Shown here piece after piece: positions 10,283 through 22,225 of a DNA stretch of 30,000 nucleotides. The notes below the pieces were generated by a model. The model saw only the letters and a program-made list of their open reading frames with translations, did not search any database and was not told the DNA's origin. The translations under genes and the position numbers were made by a program. Numbering within the stretch: the first letter of the stretch is position 1; each line of letters begins with the position of its first letter. The DNA is from Anaeromyces robustus. Its lineage: Eukaryota > Neocallimastigomycota > Neocallimastigomycetes > Neocallimastigales > Neocallimastigaceae. The stretch is taken from the NCBI GenBank assembly GCA_002104895.1, contig MCFG01000031.1, positions 1 to 30,000 on the forward strand. The letters are read 5' to 3'.

Positions 10283-12078
10283 ATCTATGAATACTTTATT
10301 CATCAATATATTAATAAATTGAACAAAGTTATTATTATACTATTATCTATCTTTTGTTATTATTTAAACTTCTAATAATATTCTTTTTTTCTATTAAACA
10401 ATAAATAATTATTTTTTAATTTTTATAATCATTTTATGTATAATTACACAATATCATTATTTATAATTAAAAAAAAAAAAAAAAAAAAGGATATATGTAT
10501 TTTCCTTTTTTTTTATCTTTTATATTTAAAATATGCAAACAGCTAAAAGTTTTTTAGATATAATAATAAATAGATAAAAAATTAATAATTTAATAAATAA
10601 ATAATATAAATCAATAAATAAAAAATTAACTATTAAATAAAATTTTAATTTATTAATAAAAACTTTAATTAAATAATTGTTTATATATTTTATGATGGAA
10701 TCCAATAATAATCATAAATTATAAAACTATTTTTTATTTTTTATATATCAAATTAAAAATGTAAATGTAATTTAATATATTTATTATATAATATATACAT
10801 AATTTTTTTTTAATAATAAAATCTTAATAGATTACAATTTTAATTTTTTCTTCTTAAAAATTTTATTAATAAATATAGAGAAGAAATAAATAGTGTAAAG
10901 TAATAACATTATAAATGAAAAAAATAATAATTATTTATATTTTTTATTTCATTTTTTTTTAAATAATAATAATAATAATAATAATTAAAAAAAGTATCAC
11001 ATTATTTGTTATTTATTTAAATATTTAATTGTTATTAAAGAAAGATAATAAATAAATGGAAAAAATAATAATAATAAATAAATAATCAATCAAATCAATT
11101 TTTTTAAGTGGCATTCTTTTTATTCAAAGAAAGTTATAAAAAAAAAAAATTTAAATAATAATAATATATAAGAAAAATAAAAACTAAAAAAAGAAATAAA
11201 TAACAATCAATAATTCATTTATTCATATGTTCAAACTAGAAAAAATATAATATATATATATAAAAATGAAATATTTAAAAGAATACAAAAATAATAATCA
11301 AAAATACATAATCAAAAAAAAATGTTATGATGTGGATTTATTATATCATAAGTATTTTTGAATTAATAATAATAATAATAATAAAAATTACTTTTTTAAA
11401 AAATCATTTTAATTAAAATTATAATTGCATATAAAAAAAAGTTTTATCTATAATTTAAATAAAAAAAAACATAATAATAATACTTTTTATGTATGAAACA
11501 TCTTAATTTCAAGTGATATATATCTGTCAATGATTTTTCAATTTATAAACATAAGATTAAACAAATAATTAATTAATAAATTAATAAATAAGCAACACAT
11601 ATTATTAATTGAAAAAACAATTTTTTTTTTTAAAAAAAAAAAATAAATATGTTATATACGATCTTCAAATTAAGAATTATTATTTTTATATATATATACT
11701 TGATGATATTTTAATCAATATTTTTTTTAATATATTTTATTTAGTTCTATTTTTATATTATTATATATTATTTTGATATATACCTATGTATATATATATA
11801 TATATATAAAATGAAATTTGATTTTATATAATTATATCTTATATTTTAATAAAATTTTAATCAAAATATTTTTATACTAACTTAAATATTTCTTTTTTAT
11901 TATTTTATTTATTATAATTTCATATATATATTTTCAATATAACTTATATTCTTTGGTTTAATATTATATATTATTCTTATATATTCCATATATTTATATA
12001 TTTATATATATATATATATATATTTGTATTTATATTTATATTTATACTATTTTCTTTATTTATTATATATATAGCAAA
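9851..12078. other. Gene-free AT-rich stretch
   Basis: After the satellite, 9.85-10.2 kb has somewhat mixed sequence (for example GGCCGATAATCCGATAATC near 10131, a CGATAATC doublet) without a coding frame or RNA signature. From 10.2 kb on there are A/T runs, (AAT)n stretches near 10965-10985 and 11360-11385, and AT dinucleotide runs near 11790-11810 and 12010-12025. I see no exon with a plausible splice pattern. Confidence 0.6.
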
Positions 12079-12189
12079 ATGATTTCTATAACAGATGAAC
12101 AATTAAGTAATGTCATTAATTTACTTGGATGTAGTATTTTCCTAATGATTATAGTTTATCATTTTATTCAAGTTAATACAGATAAATAA
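12079..12189 (+). CDS. OST4: Oligosaccharyltransferase subunit Ost4
   Basis: This intronless mini-gene encodes 36 residues, beginning MISITDEQLSNVINLLGCSI and ending QVNTDK. Length and pattern fit Ost4, which is 36 residues in budding yeast and 37 in human. The shared pattern is an N-terminal MI-(x)-DEQL-like segment, Leu-Gly in the middle, a single hydrophobic helix (about residues 11-31, with FLMIIVYHFI) and a short polar tail after the Tyr-His pair. Known members lie in the ER membrane with the N-terminus in the lumen and bind Stt3, helping to tie Ost3/Ost6 into the oligosaccharyltransferase that N-glycosylates nascent proteins. The ATG is preceded by GCAAA in an AT-rich leader. TATATAG just upstream could be a splice acceptor of a 5' UTR intron. 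No neighbouring gene shares its function. It escapes length-filtered gene calls. Confidence 0.88.
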   Translation: MISITDEQLSNVINLLGCSIFLMIIVYHFIQVNTDK

Positions 12190-13286
12190 TTTAACTACAC
12201 CTATTAAAGAATAAACTAAAGAAGAAAGAAAACATAAATAACAATAAAAAAAAATTAACAAAAATATATATAATTTATTAAATCAACATTAATAATACAA
12301 ATAATAAAAATAAATCATGCATTAAACAAAAAAAAAAATATAAAATAAAATAAAAAAGAAGAAGAAAGAAAAAAAAATAAATAGAAATAAGGAAAAATAT
12401 ATGATATATATATTATCCTTTCCTATTTTTCTTTTTCTTTTTTCTTTTTTTTTTTTTTATATTAATTTATTCTTTATTCAAGAAATGAAAATTAAAGATT
12501 TAAATATATTACATTTTTATAAAATTTAAATACCAATAATTTAGAAATACAACTATAAAGAAAATTTACAATAATAAAAAAAAATTCAAAATAATAATAA
12601 AAAAATAATAATAAATAAATTAATAAAAATAAAAAAATAAAATAAAATAAAATAAAAAAAAAATAATATATAACAAAATAATTTAATCTATATATATAAT
12701 TATTTTAATAAATATATCCCAATTTTATTTTCAACATACCATATACATATTTATTATTAATATTATTATTAATACAATATATATATATACGTTTTAAATA
12801 ATGATAATAATAATAAATATATATAACTTTTTTTTTTTTTTTTAGATATATGAAATTGCATCAAATAAAAAAAATAAATATAAAAATAAATAAATAAATA
12901 AAAAATGAAGTAAAAAAAATAATAATATAATAAAAAAAATTTAAAAAAATATATAATAATAAAAATAAATAAATAATAAAAAAAAAAGTAATAATAATAA
13001 TAAAAAGAAAAAGAAAAAGATTTTAATAATATTAATAATATTAATAATATTATATTTTCATCAATATTTAATTCCAAAAAATGTCAATTAGTTTTGTTTT
13101 ATAATATTATAAATTATATATAAGTATAATTAAGGGGAAAAAATGAAGAAAAGAAAGAGAAGAAAAAAGAGGGAAAAATGAAAGAAAACTTGTAAAAAAA
13201 AAAAAATATTAAAAATAGATAATTGATTATTAATTATATATATATAATAGAAAGAAAAGGTATTCATATACTATACTATAAGTTTC

Positions 13287-13360
<74 letters not shown>

Positions 13361-13825
13361 TTAATCATGATAATATTTGGGTATTTTATATTGTTATTTT
13401 AATTATTGTTGATTTAAAAAATAGAAAAGAAAAAAAATAATAATACTAATTATTATTATTAATGCTAGGTTTTTATAAAGTTCTTTTTTTTTTTTTCTTT
13501 TTTTTATTTGGATGATACGTATGTATAATTAATTAAAAACGAAAATATATATATATATATTAATTATTGTATTGATTATATATTTTTATATATATAAATC
13601 AGTCGGTTTTTTATCTTGGTTGTTAAAGTTTTTTTTTTTTTTTGTCTTTAATATATATAAGATATCTTGTTCGAAACACAACAACTTTGATTGGTTTTTC
13701 TATTAGTTGGGTTTTTTATATTAGGTTTTATTATTAAAATCAATAGAGATATTGACCGATTTTATATGATATAAATTATAAATATAAAGGAATGTTAATA
13801 TACCCATTTACATAGAAATATATTG
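12190..13825. other. Gene-free stretch, A-rich on the plus strand
   Basis: The first 250 bases probably hold the OST4 3' UTR. From 12.2 to 13.2 kb the plus strand is strongly A-rich, the reverse of the T-rich satellite. It includes a nearly pure purine tract at about 13133-13180 (AAGGGGAAAAAATGAAGAAA onward). The 102-codon minus frame at 12769-13077 is Phe/Tyr/Ile low complexity and not credible. Bases 13600-13830 are of mixed composition, with GATATCTTGTTCGAAACACA near 13658, but give no identifiable feature. Confidence 0.6.
13291..13358 (+). repeat. (ATT)n microsatellite
   Basis: About 22 uninterrupted trinucleotide units of TAT/ATT lie between TTTCTTTT and AATTTAATCATG. Confidence 0.95.
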
Positions 13826-13834
13826 AATATTTAC
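13826..13834 (+). repeat. Target-site duplication, left copy
   Basis: AATATTTAC abuts the left end of the transposon and is repeated in the same orientation at the right end. Agreement extends outward as ATT-G/C-AATATTTAC with one mismatch. Confidence 0.6.
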
Positions 13835-13840
13835 GGGAGA

Positions 13841-13933
13841 GTTGCATTTCGCAATGGGGCGCATGACAAAGATTTGTAGGTTGCATTTCGCAATGTTGCA
13901 ATTCGAAATGTTGCATTTCGCAATGGGGCGCAT
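13841..13933 (+). repeat. Iterated 15-bp palindromic motif at the transposon's left end
   Basis: GTTGCATTTCGCAAT occurs at 13841, 13880 and 13910, with a variant GTTGCAATTCGAAAT at 13895. Copies one and three are both followed by GGGGCGCAT. Each motif contains the small inverted repeat TTGC-N5-GCAA. At the other end the motif recurs inverted at 14919-14933, with a degenerate companion (ATGCGCCTCATTGC) at 14879-14892. Such iterated sites are what subterminal transposase-binding sites look like. That role is inference. Confidence 0.75.
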
Positions 13934-14045
13934 AATTGTATAAATAATTAAATAAATAAAAATATAATATAAAGAATTATTTATTTAATAATATTTTTTT
14001 AGTTAATAATATTTTTATTTAATGATTTAATAATATTAAATATTT

Positions 14046-14335
14046 TTTTAATATTGAATTTTTTTTAGTATTTTAATAATATTTTATTTATTTTTTTTAT
14101 TCAATGATATTGAATATTTTTTTAGTATTTTAATAATATTTTATTTATTTTTTTTATTTAATGATATTGAATATTTTTTTAGTATTTTAATAATATTTTA
14201 TTTATTTTTTTTATTTAATGATATTGAATATTTTTTTAGTATTTTAATAATATTTTATTTACTTTTTTTATTTAATGATATTGAATATTTTTTTAGTATT
14301 TTAATAATATTGAATATTTTTTGAATATTTTTTTT
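14046..14335 (+). repeat. 57-bp tandem repeat inside the transposon
   Basis: The landmark AATGATATTGAATATTTTTT recurs at 14103, 14160, 14217 and 14274, exactly 57 bases apart. A diverged unit precedes them and a truncated one follows. Units differ by one or two bases (for example ATTTACTTTT in place of ATTTATTTTT), so expansion was recent. Confidence 0.9.
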
Positions 14336-14939
14336 ATTTAATTATAATTTTTATTTAATATTTTAATAATATTGAATATTTCTTTTAATATTTCAAATCA
14401 AAAAATTTTATAAAAATATTTAATTTTATAATGAATTTTAATTTTTATATTTTTTTTTTTGTAAATAAGTAATTTATAAAAAAATATTTATTTATTTGTT
14501 TCTTTTCTTTATTCTAAAATTTATATTATTGTTTTATTTATTACTTGTTATCGTCTTTTTAATAAAAATACATATATAATACTGTTATTTATTATCTTTT
14601 ATTTTATTTATTATTATTCATTTATCAAAAAAATAATATAAATATACTTAATTTTATAAAAATTTTTTTTTTTTTTAATTTTTTTACTTTATTTTTTTTT
14701 TTGTAAGTAATTAATAAGAAAAGAAATATTTATTTATTTGTTTATTTTCTATTCATTTATTTATATATATATTTTTTATTTATTTATTTAATTTTTTTAA
14801 ATTCTATTTTATTTTATTTCATAACGTGGCTTTCATAATTTGTGTTAAAAAATTTTTCATTTTTTTATTTGTTTTTTATGCGCCTCATTGCAAAAATTTA
14901 ATATGCGCCCCATATCATATTGCGAAATGCAACACATTC

Positions 14940-14948
14940 AATATTTAC
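14940..14948 (+). repeat. Target-site duplication, right copy
   Basis: AATATTTAC is the partner of the copy at 13826-13834, immediately outside the right inverted terminus. Confidence 0.6.
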
Positions 14949-14985
14949 ATTGATCAATACATAATTTAATGCAATTCATGTGTTT

Positions 14986-15002
14986 CATGTGATAATCACA
15001 TG
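14986..15002. other. 17-bp palindrome CATGTGATAATCACATG
   Basis: Eight-base arms, CATGTGAT and ATCACATG, flank a single A. Each arm contains a CATGTG/CACATG hexamer, an E-box-like sequence. It lies 47 bases right of the transposon and may be chance or a dimeric protein-binding site. Confidence 0.4.
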
Positions 15003-16480
15003 TAATCTATAAAAATATAAAAATTTATTACATTTTTATTTATTAATATTATATATATAATTTATAATTGGAGAAATAATTGTTATTATTCTTCCATCTT
15101 TTTATTTTTAATCTTTTTTTTTTTTTTTCTTGACAGAATTACCATAAATAATATAATAAACAATATATTATTTCTTTTATTTTATGTTACTTTTTTATTT
15201 TTTTTTTTATTATTTAGTAAAAGAATATTAAAAATAAAATTTAATAAAAGTAATGCCATAAAATATTTAATAAAATATATATATATATAAGAGAAATACA
15301 CTTTGTTGATTACATAAATATATATTTTTTTTCTTTCAGATTATTTTGGTAACTATTATTATTTATTATTATGATTTATTATTATTATGATTTATTATTA
15401 TTATGATTTATCATTTTATTAAAATATGTTAATTATTTATTTACCAATAAGTACAATTTTCATTTATATATTATTTATGATAATATTGATGGATCAATTC
15501 AAAATAAAAAAAAAAATTAATGTATTATTGAATAATTAAAAATATTTCATAACCTTTTTTTTAAAATATTGACAATCCCCTTTTATATATCTAAATATGT
15601 TTATTATGATTATGTTAAATAAAAGGTTTTTTTTTTCTTTTTCTTTTTCTTTTTTTTTTTTTTTTACTTTATTTTTTTTTCTATTATATCATGTTTTAAT
15701 TTTATTGGTTTGTTAAAAATTTTATAAAAAAAAGAAGTCGTATAAATAAAAATAATCAATTAATTAATATAAAAAATATTTCTTTATATTATATTACTTA
15801 TTAAAAAACTTTTCTTTTTTTTTCTAATAACTTATATTTTTAATCTACTTTAATGTTTTGTTTTATTATTAATTTTTTTTTTTTTTATAATCAAAGTAAA
15901 TGTATTTATTTATTTTTTTTTTTTTTATTAAAATCTTTTTTTTATAAATATTTTATATTAAATGTAAACTTTAATCAATTTATTTTTATTAATATATGGA
16001 TGAATATATTGAAATTTGTATTGATTTCTAATAAAATCATGAAAAATGCCATTTATTATCTATTTATTATCAATATAATCTTAATATATAGTCAATTCAT
16101 TCAATTTTTTCTATTTAAAAAAATAATATAAATCAATATAATCTAATATATATTAAATCAATTAAATTAAATAAATTAAATAATCTAAATTATATTATAG
16201 TTGGAAATAGAGAGTAACACATTTTATTTTCTTTGCTTTAATCAGTTAAAAGAAAAATATAAATAAGGTAAAAAAAAACCTTGTTTTTTTTTTTCTCTCA
16301 TACTTTATTTTTATTAAATAATAAAAAGAAAAATAGATAAATATCAATGAATAAAAATAAAAATACTAAATAAAAATAAAATAAAATAAAATAATTAAAT
16401 ATAATATAAATAAATATATAAAAATAAAATATAATATAATAAAATAAAATAAAATAATAAAAAAATAAAATAGAATAAAA
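15003..16480. other. Gene-free stretch with the transporter's upstream region
   Basis: AT-rich DNA with poly-T tracts and (ATT)-type runs near 15355-15410. The 92-codon frame at 15853-16131 is low-complexity Phe/Ile/Asn and not a credible gene. Bases 16195-16480 form the leader of the transporter gene: mixed sequence around GAGAGTAACACATTTT and TTTGCTTTAATCAG, then an A-rich tract of about 170 bases up to the ATG. Confidence 0.6.
16258..16265 (+). promoter_or_regulatory. TATA-like box upstream of the MFS transporter
   Basis: TATAAATA lies 223 bases before the transporter's ATG, just behind a complex stretch and before a small hairpin (AAGGT, A-run, ACCTT at about 16266-16282) and a pyrimidine tract. 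In such AT-rich DNA a TATA match is weak evidence. The change from complex to simple sequence here makes it the best candidate. Confidence 0.25.
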
Positions 16481-18043
16481 ATGACTTCAATAGAACTAGA
16501 TAATATGGATGGAACTACTTTAGATAATTCTAGTATTATCATTAATAATGAAAATATTAGTATTGATATAAAATATGAACCTCAAAAAAATAATGAAGAG
16601 GTACATATAAAAAAAGTTGGTGGTGGCGGCCCGGAAGAACCAAAATTTATACCCATGCTTTTAACTATTATATCGGTATTATTTTTTACTGCATTAAATG
16701 AATCTGTAGCTACAGTAATGTATACTGATTTAGTTCATGATTTAGGTAAAGATATTACAACCATTCAATGGGTTACTACTGGATTTGTTCTCGTTTTAGC
16801 TATAGGCATGATATTCTCTTCCTTTATAGCAAAAAATTTATATATGCGTACTATCTTTTTCACTTCGGTAATATTCTTTGTTTCTGGATCCATTATTTGT
16901 GTGATAGCTAATTCTTTCATTATTTTACTTATTGGTCGTATTATTCAAGGTGTTGGTACAGCTATGTTAATGCCTCAAATTTCTAATACTGTAATTATCA
17001 TGGCTCCAAAACATCGTTTTGGATTTTATAATGGTATAACTATGCTTATTATTATTACAGGTAATGCTTTAGGTCCTACTTTTTCCGGTTTAATTACTCG
17101 TTATTTAGGTTGGAGATATGTATTTGCCATGATTATTCCAATTCCTGTTATTGGTGGTATTATTGGTTATTGGACTGTAGGTAATATTATTCATCAAGAA
17201 AATTCTAAATTAGATATTCTTTCAGTTATCTTAGGTATTCTTGGTTATGGAGGTATTTCTTTCGGTTTAGGTAATACCGGTACTTATGGATTTGGATCAA
17301 GATTAGTTATCATTTCATTAATAATTGGTATAATATGTTTAATATTATTCTTTATTTGGGAAGCTACTTGTAAAAATCCAATGGTTTCATTAAAAAATAT
17401 GGGTAGACCTTACTTTATTCTTAATGTCTTTTTAAGTACGGTAAATTGTTCTACTCTTTTAGGTTGGTTAGCTATTTTACCTTTTGTTATACAAAATGCT
17501 TTAGGTAAAAGTGTTTCTATTGGTGGTTTAGCTTTATTACCTGGTGGTATAATTAATGCTCTTTTAAATGTATTTGCTGGTAGAATTTATGATAAATATC
17601 GTTTTAAATATGCACCTATTGGTTTCTTAATTATTATTTTAAGTTCCCTTTTCGCTTTTATTATGTGTATTACAGATCATATGCAATTATGGGTAATTAT
17701 TATTTCATATACTTGTGTTAATATGGGTTTACCTATTGTTCAAAGTATATATACTTCAAGTTGTTTAACTTCTGTTCCACCACAATCTTCACCTCATGCT
17801 GCTGCTATTTATCATTCCTTTTTCCAACTTTTCGGAGCTTTAGGTTCAGCTATTTATGTAGCTTTCTTAAATAATTTTAATACTGTTTCCTTTAGTTCTT
17901 CCGTTAATCCATTAATAAATGGTGCTTCTGTTTGTTTCATTTTAACCATGATTATAACTGGTATCCTCTTTATTATTGGACTTTGTTGGAGTATAATATA
18001 TTTCAGAAATCATGATAATAAAGGAAATCCAAAACATAAGTAA
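16481..18043 (+). CDS. MFS drug:proton antiporter-like transporter, DHA2 (14-TM) family
   Basis: An intronless gene of 520 codons with an AAAA-ATG start. Residues 1-55 form an acidic, Asn-rich cytosolic leader ending in VGGGGPEEP. After it come 14 predicted membrane helices, at about 57-79, 97-117, 124-144, 145-165, 184-204, 211-232, 245-264, 272-294, 311-335, 346-366, 377-397, 402-422, 443-464 and 482-507. MFS motifs are visible: GRIIQGVGTAMLMP (152-165, motif B with Arg153) and GNALGPTFSG (194-203, antiporter motif C). TM1 carries LNESVATVMYTDL, the usual DHA2 position for an acidic residue before the helix (Glu74). Known family members export drugs or organic compounds in exchange for protons at the plasma or vacuolar membrane; the substrate here is unknown. 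The lack of introns and the resemblance to bacterial EmrB/QacA-type proteins allow bacterial ancestry. Codon use is AT-rich like the other genes. Confidence 0.9.
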   Translation: MTSIELDNMDGTTLDNSSIIINNENISIDIKYEPQKNNEEVHIKKVGGGGPEEPKFIPMLLTIISVLFFTALNESVATVMYTDLVHDLGKDITTIQWVTTGFVLVLAIGMIFSSFIAKNLYMRTIFFTSVIFFVSGSIICVIANSFIILLIGRIIQGVGTAMLMPQISNTVIIMAPKHRFGFYNGITMLIIITGNALGPTFSGLITRYLGWRYVFAMIIPIPVIGGIIGYWTVGNIIHQENSKLDILSVILGILGYGGISFGLGNTGTYGFGSRLVIISLIIGIICLILFFIWEATCKNPMVSLKNMGRPYFILNVFLSTVNCSTLLGWLAILPFVIQNALGKSVSIGGLALLPGGIINALLNVFAGRIYDKYRFKYAPIGFLIIILSSLFAFIMCITDHMQLWVIIISYTCVNMGLPIVQSIYTSSCLTSVPPQSSPHAAAIYHSFFQLFGALGSAIYVAFLNNFNTVSFSSSVNPLINGASVCFILTMIITGILFIIGLCWSIIYFRNHDNKGNPKHK

Positions 18044-19692
<1,649 letters not shown>

Positions 19693-21317
19693 TTAAGAAA
19701 GTAAACTTTTCTTTAATTGTTCAATTAATTCCTTTTTTTCTTGTAATTCAGTTTCAATAAATCCTTTCTGAACAATAGCATCATATAATTCACCACGTAT
19801 TTCTTCTACTTCTTCTGGACTTACCCAATCTTCACGCTCTTTTAATGAATCAAATACTTCATGATATTCTTTAATTTCATCATATAATTCTTTTGTTTCT
19901 GTTTCTTTCTTTTCTAATGCTTCATTTTTCTCATTAAGAGCAATAGTTAAATTTTCTATTTGCTTTTTTAAATCATTAATCATTTCTTCATATTCGGTTA
20001 CGGTTGAAGTAGTTATTTTTACTTTATTAGATTGACTAGAAGAAGTTGAAATAAGGGTATTTAAAGAATCATTAGAAGTATCCATTTTTGAATTATTTTT
20101 CAGTGATTCATTATGAACATTGTCTTCAATAATTGGATCTTTTACTTGTGCAGCTAATAAAGCTTCTTCAATTTTTTCTTCTAATTCTTCTGGTGGAATC
20201 CAATTTTCTCTTTCAACTAATAAATTTACTACATCATTAAGATTACTTATATCATCTACTAATTCATCTTTTTCTTTTTTAACAACTAAAAAATCTTCTT
20301 TAAGTTTAGAATTAAGAGCTTCTGCATTATTTAAACTATCCATTAATTCATCATTTGTTTTTAATGCTGCATTTAATCGTTCTTGTAATGATTTATTTTC
20401 TTTTTTCAAATTTGTATATTCTCTCAATGAAATTGGGGTACCTTGTTCACTGTCATATACACTTTTAGTTCTATTATAATTCTTATATGTAGATTGTTTT
20501 AAATATTTTTCACCTTCTTGTAATTGTGATTTTGTTAAATATCCTTCATAAAATTCTATTTTTTTTATTAATTGTTGTATAAATTGTTCTTGACTATTAC
20601 TGTTATCATCCTTTTTTAATTATTTAAATTAATTAATTTAATTTATTTTAAATGTATTATTATTAATATATGATAATAGATGTTAATCATTTATATTTAT
20701 AAATATTCAACATTTTATATAAAAAAGAATGTAATAGAAAATAAACATTCATATATAGTTAAAAAAAACTTTTTTTATTTTTTATCTTAAAATTGTCTAT
20801 ACCTTAAAAAATGAATGACCTACAATAAATAATAGTAAAACAAATAATACAAATAAATATATATATATTCTTTAGTTAATAATGAAATACATTTTATTTA
20901 TAAATTTTTATCAAATTTTTAAAAGTATGCTAATAATTTACTTGAATCGCTCTTATCAAAAGGACTACTACTATCTATTATATTATTATCACTAAGAGAT
21001 TTTATATGTAAACCACGTTTCTATTATAATATTGAAATAAAATTATTATTAATTATTATGTAAAAATAAACAAATTACAATAATTACATAATTTATAAGA
21101 ACTTTTATTTATTTTATTAAAATGAATGAATAAAAATAAATACATATATTATATATTATTGTTATTAAGATGATTATTATTATTATTAAAAGAATATATT
21201 CATTACTTCACTACTAGTCTGTTCTTTCCATTTTTCAATTTGTTTCTTATTAACTTTGGGCGATTTCCAATGTGAAGATGAATTTAGTTTTTTTGATAAA
21301 ATATTTTCTTTATTCAT
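19693..21317 (-). CDS. Four-exon coiled-coil protein of unknown function (374 aa)
   Basis: Reading from the minus strand, exons are 21317-21207 (ATG, 37 codons), 21020-20942, 20819-20803 (17 nt) and 20610-19693. Introns begin GTAATG, GTAAAT and GTATAG and end TAG, TAG and AAG, and all phases agree (0, 1, 0). The predicted protein starts MNKENILSKK with a basic segment (SHWKSPKVNKKQIEKW), then a Ser-rich stretch. From about residue 132 it is a heptad-like coiled coil (LKKENKSLQERLNAAL and so on). A related segment occurs twice, ERENWIPPEELEEKI at about 202 and EREDWVSPEEVEEI at about 328, separated by a Ser/Thr-rich linker and a second coil. The protein is highly charged and lacks membrane segments. 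It is probably a structural or scaffold protein. No named family is recognised. Start choice: the only ATG with matching splice phases; the long 3' frame alone has no ATG at its head. Confidence 0.8.
20803..20819 (-). other. 17-nt microexon of the coiled-coil gene
   Basis: On the minus strand, ATTGTAG precedes and GTATAG follows a 17-base exon encoding the end of a split Ser codon plus HSFFK. Exon 2 ends in phase 1 and exon 4 begins in phase 0. Only an exon of 3n+2 length joins them, and this one does so without a stop. The skipped form would hit a stop codon at once. Confidence 0.65.
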
Positions 21318-21632
21318 TTTATTCGACCTTTGAAATATATTAAAATAAAAATTAAAGGGTATAATAATTTACACTTTATTTTTAATAAAATAAAAATAAA
21401 ATATAAAAAAAAAAAATTTTTTTTTCAATATATCATAAATTAATTATTTATAAAAATGATAATAAAAAAAGAATTATTAATTTTTTTAAAATAAATTGCG
21501 TATTTGATGGACAATTTTTTTTATTTTAAGTAGGACAAAAAAAAATAATTTGAAAAAAAATTAAATAATTAATAAATATAATTAATAATCAAAATATAAA
21601 TATTTGATAATTATATAAAATACTATTAAATA

Positions 21633-21633
<1 letters not shown>
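21318..21633. other. Short upstream region of the coiled-coil gene
   Basis: The first 30 bases upstream of the minus-strand ATG are mixed (AATATATTTCAAAGGTCG), then A/T runs. It should hold the promoter, but no distinct element stands out. Confidence 0.4.

Positions 21634-22225
<592 letters not shown>

Larger units (their letters stand above)
13835..14939. mobile_element. Non-coding DNA transposon (MITE-like), 1.1 kb, with terminal inverted repeats
   Basis: The left end carries GTTGCATTTCGCAAT (13841-13855) directly joined to GGGGCGCAT (13856-13864). The right end carries their reverse complements, ATGCGCCCC (14903-14911) and ATTGCGAAATGCAAC (14919-14933), in mirror order. Outside them lie short, poorly matched termini (GGGAGA on the left, ACATTC on the right). 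The element is bracketed by AATATTTAC at 13826-13834 and 14940-14948, a 9-bp direct repeat fitting a target-site duplication. A 9-bp duplication and long compound ends recall Mutator-like (MULE) elements, though hAT and others cannot be excluded. It has no coding frame, so it would depend on a transposase made elsewhere. The interior is AT-rich with a 57-bp tandem repeat. Confidence 0.7.

Noticed and set aside
12769-13077. 102-codon minus-strand frame
   Set aside because: Nearly all Tyr, Phe, Ile and Leu from an A-rich plus strand; no complex segment.
15853-16131. 92-codon frame upstream of the transporter
   Set aside because: Low-complexity composition identical to the surrounding intergenic DNA; no shift in G+C as seen in the real genes.
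20425-20427. Translation start of the coiled-coil protein at this codon
   Set aside because: The codon is TTG on the minus strand; the frame continues upstream to a splice acceptor at 20611-20612 and further exons.
20120-20479. 119-codon plus-strand frame
   Set aside because: Antisense shadow of the coiled-coil exon, which has consistent splice structure and codon use.
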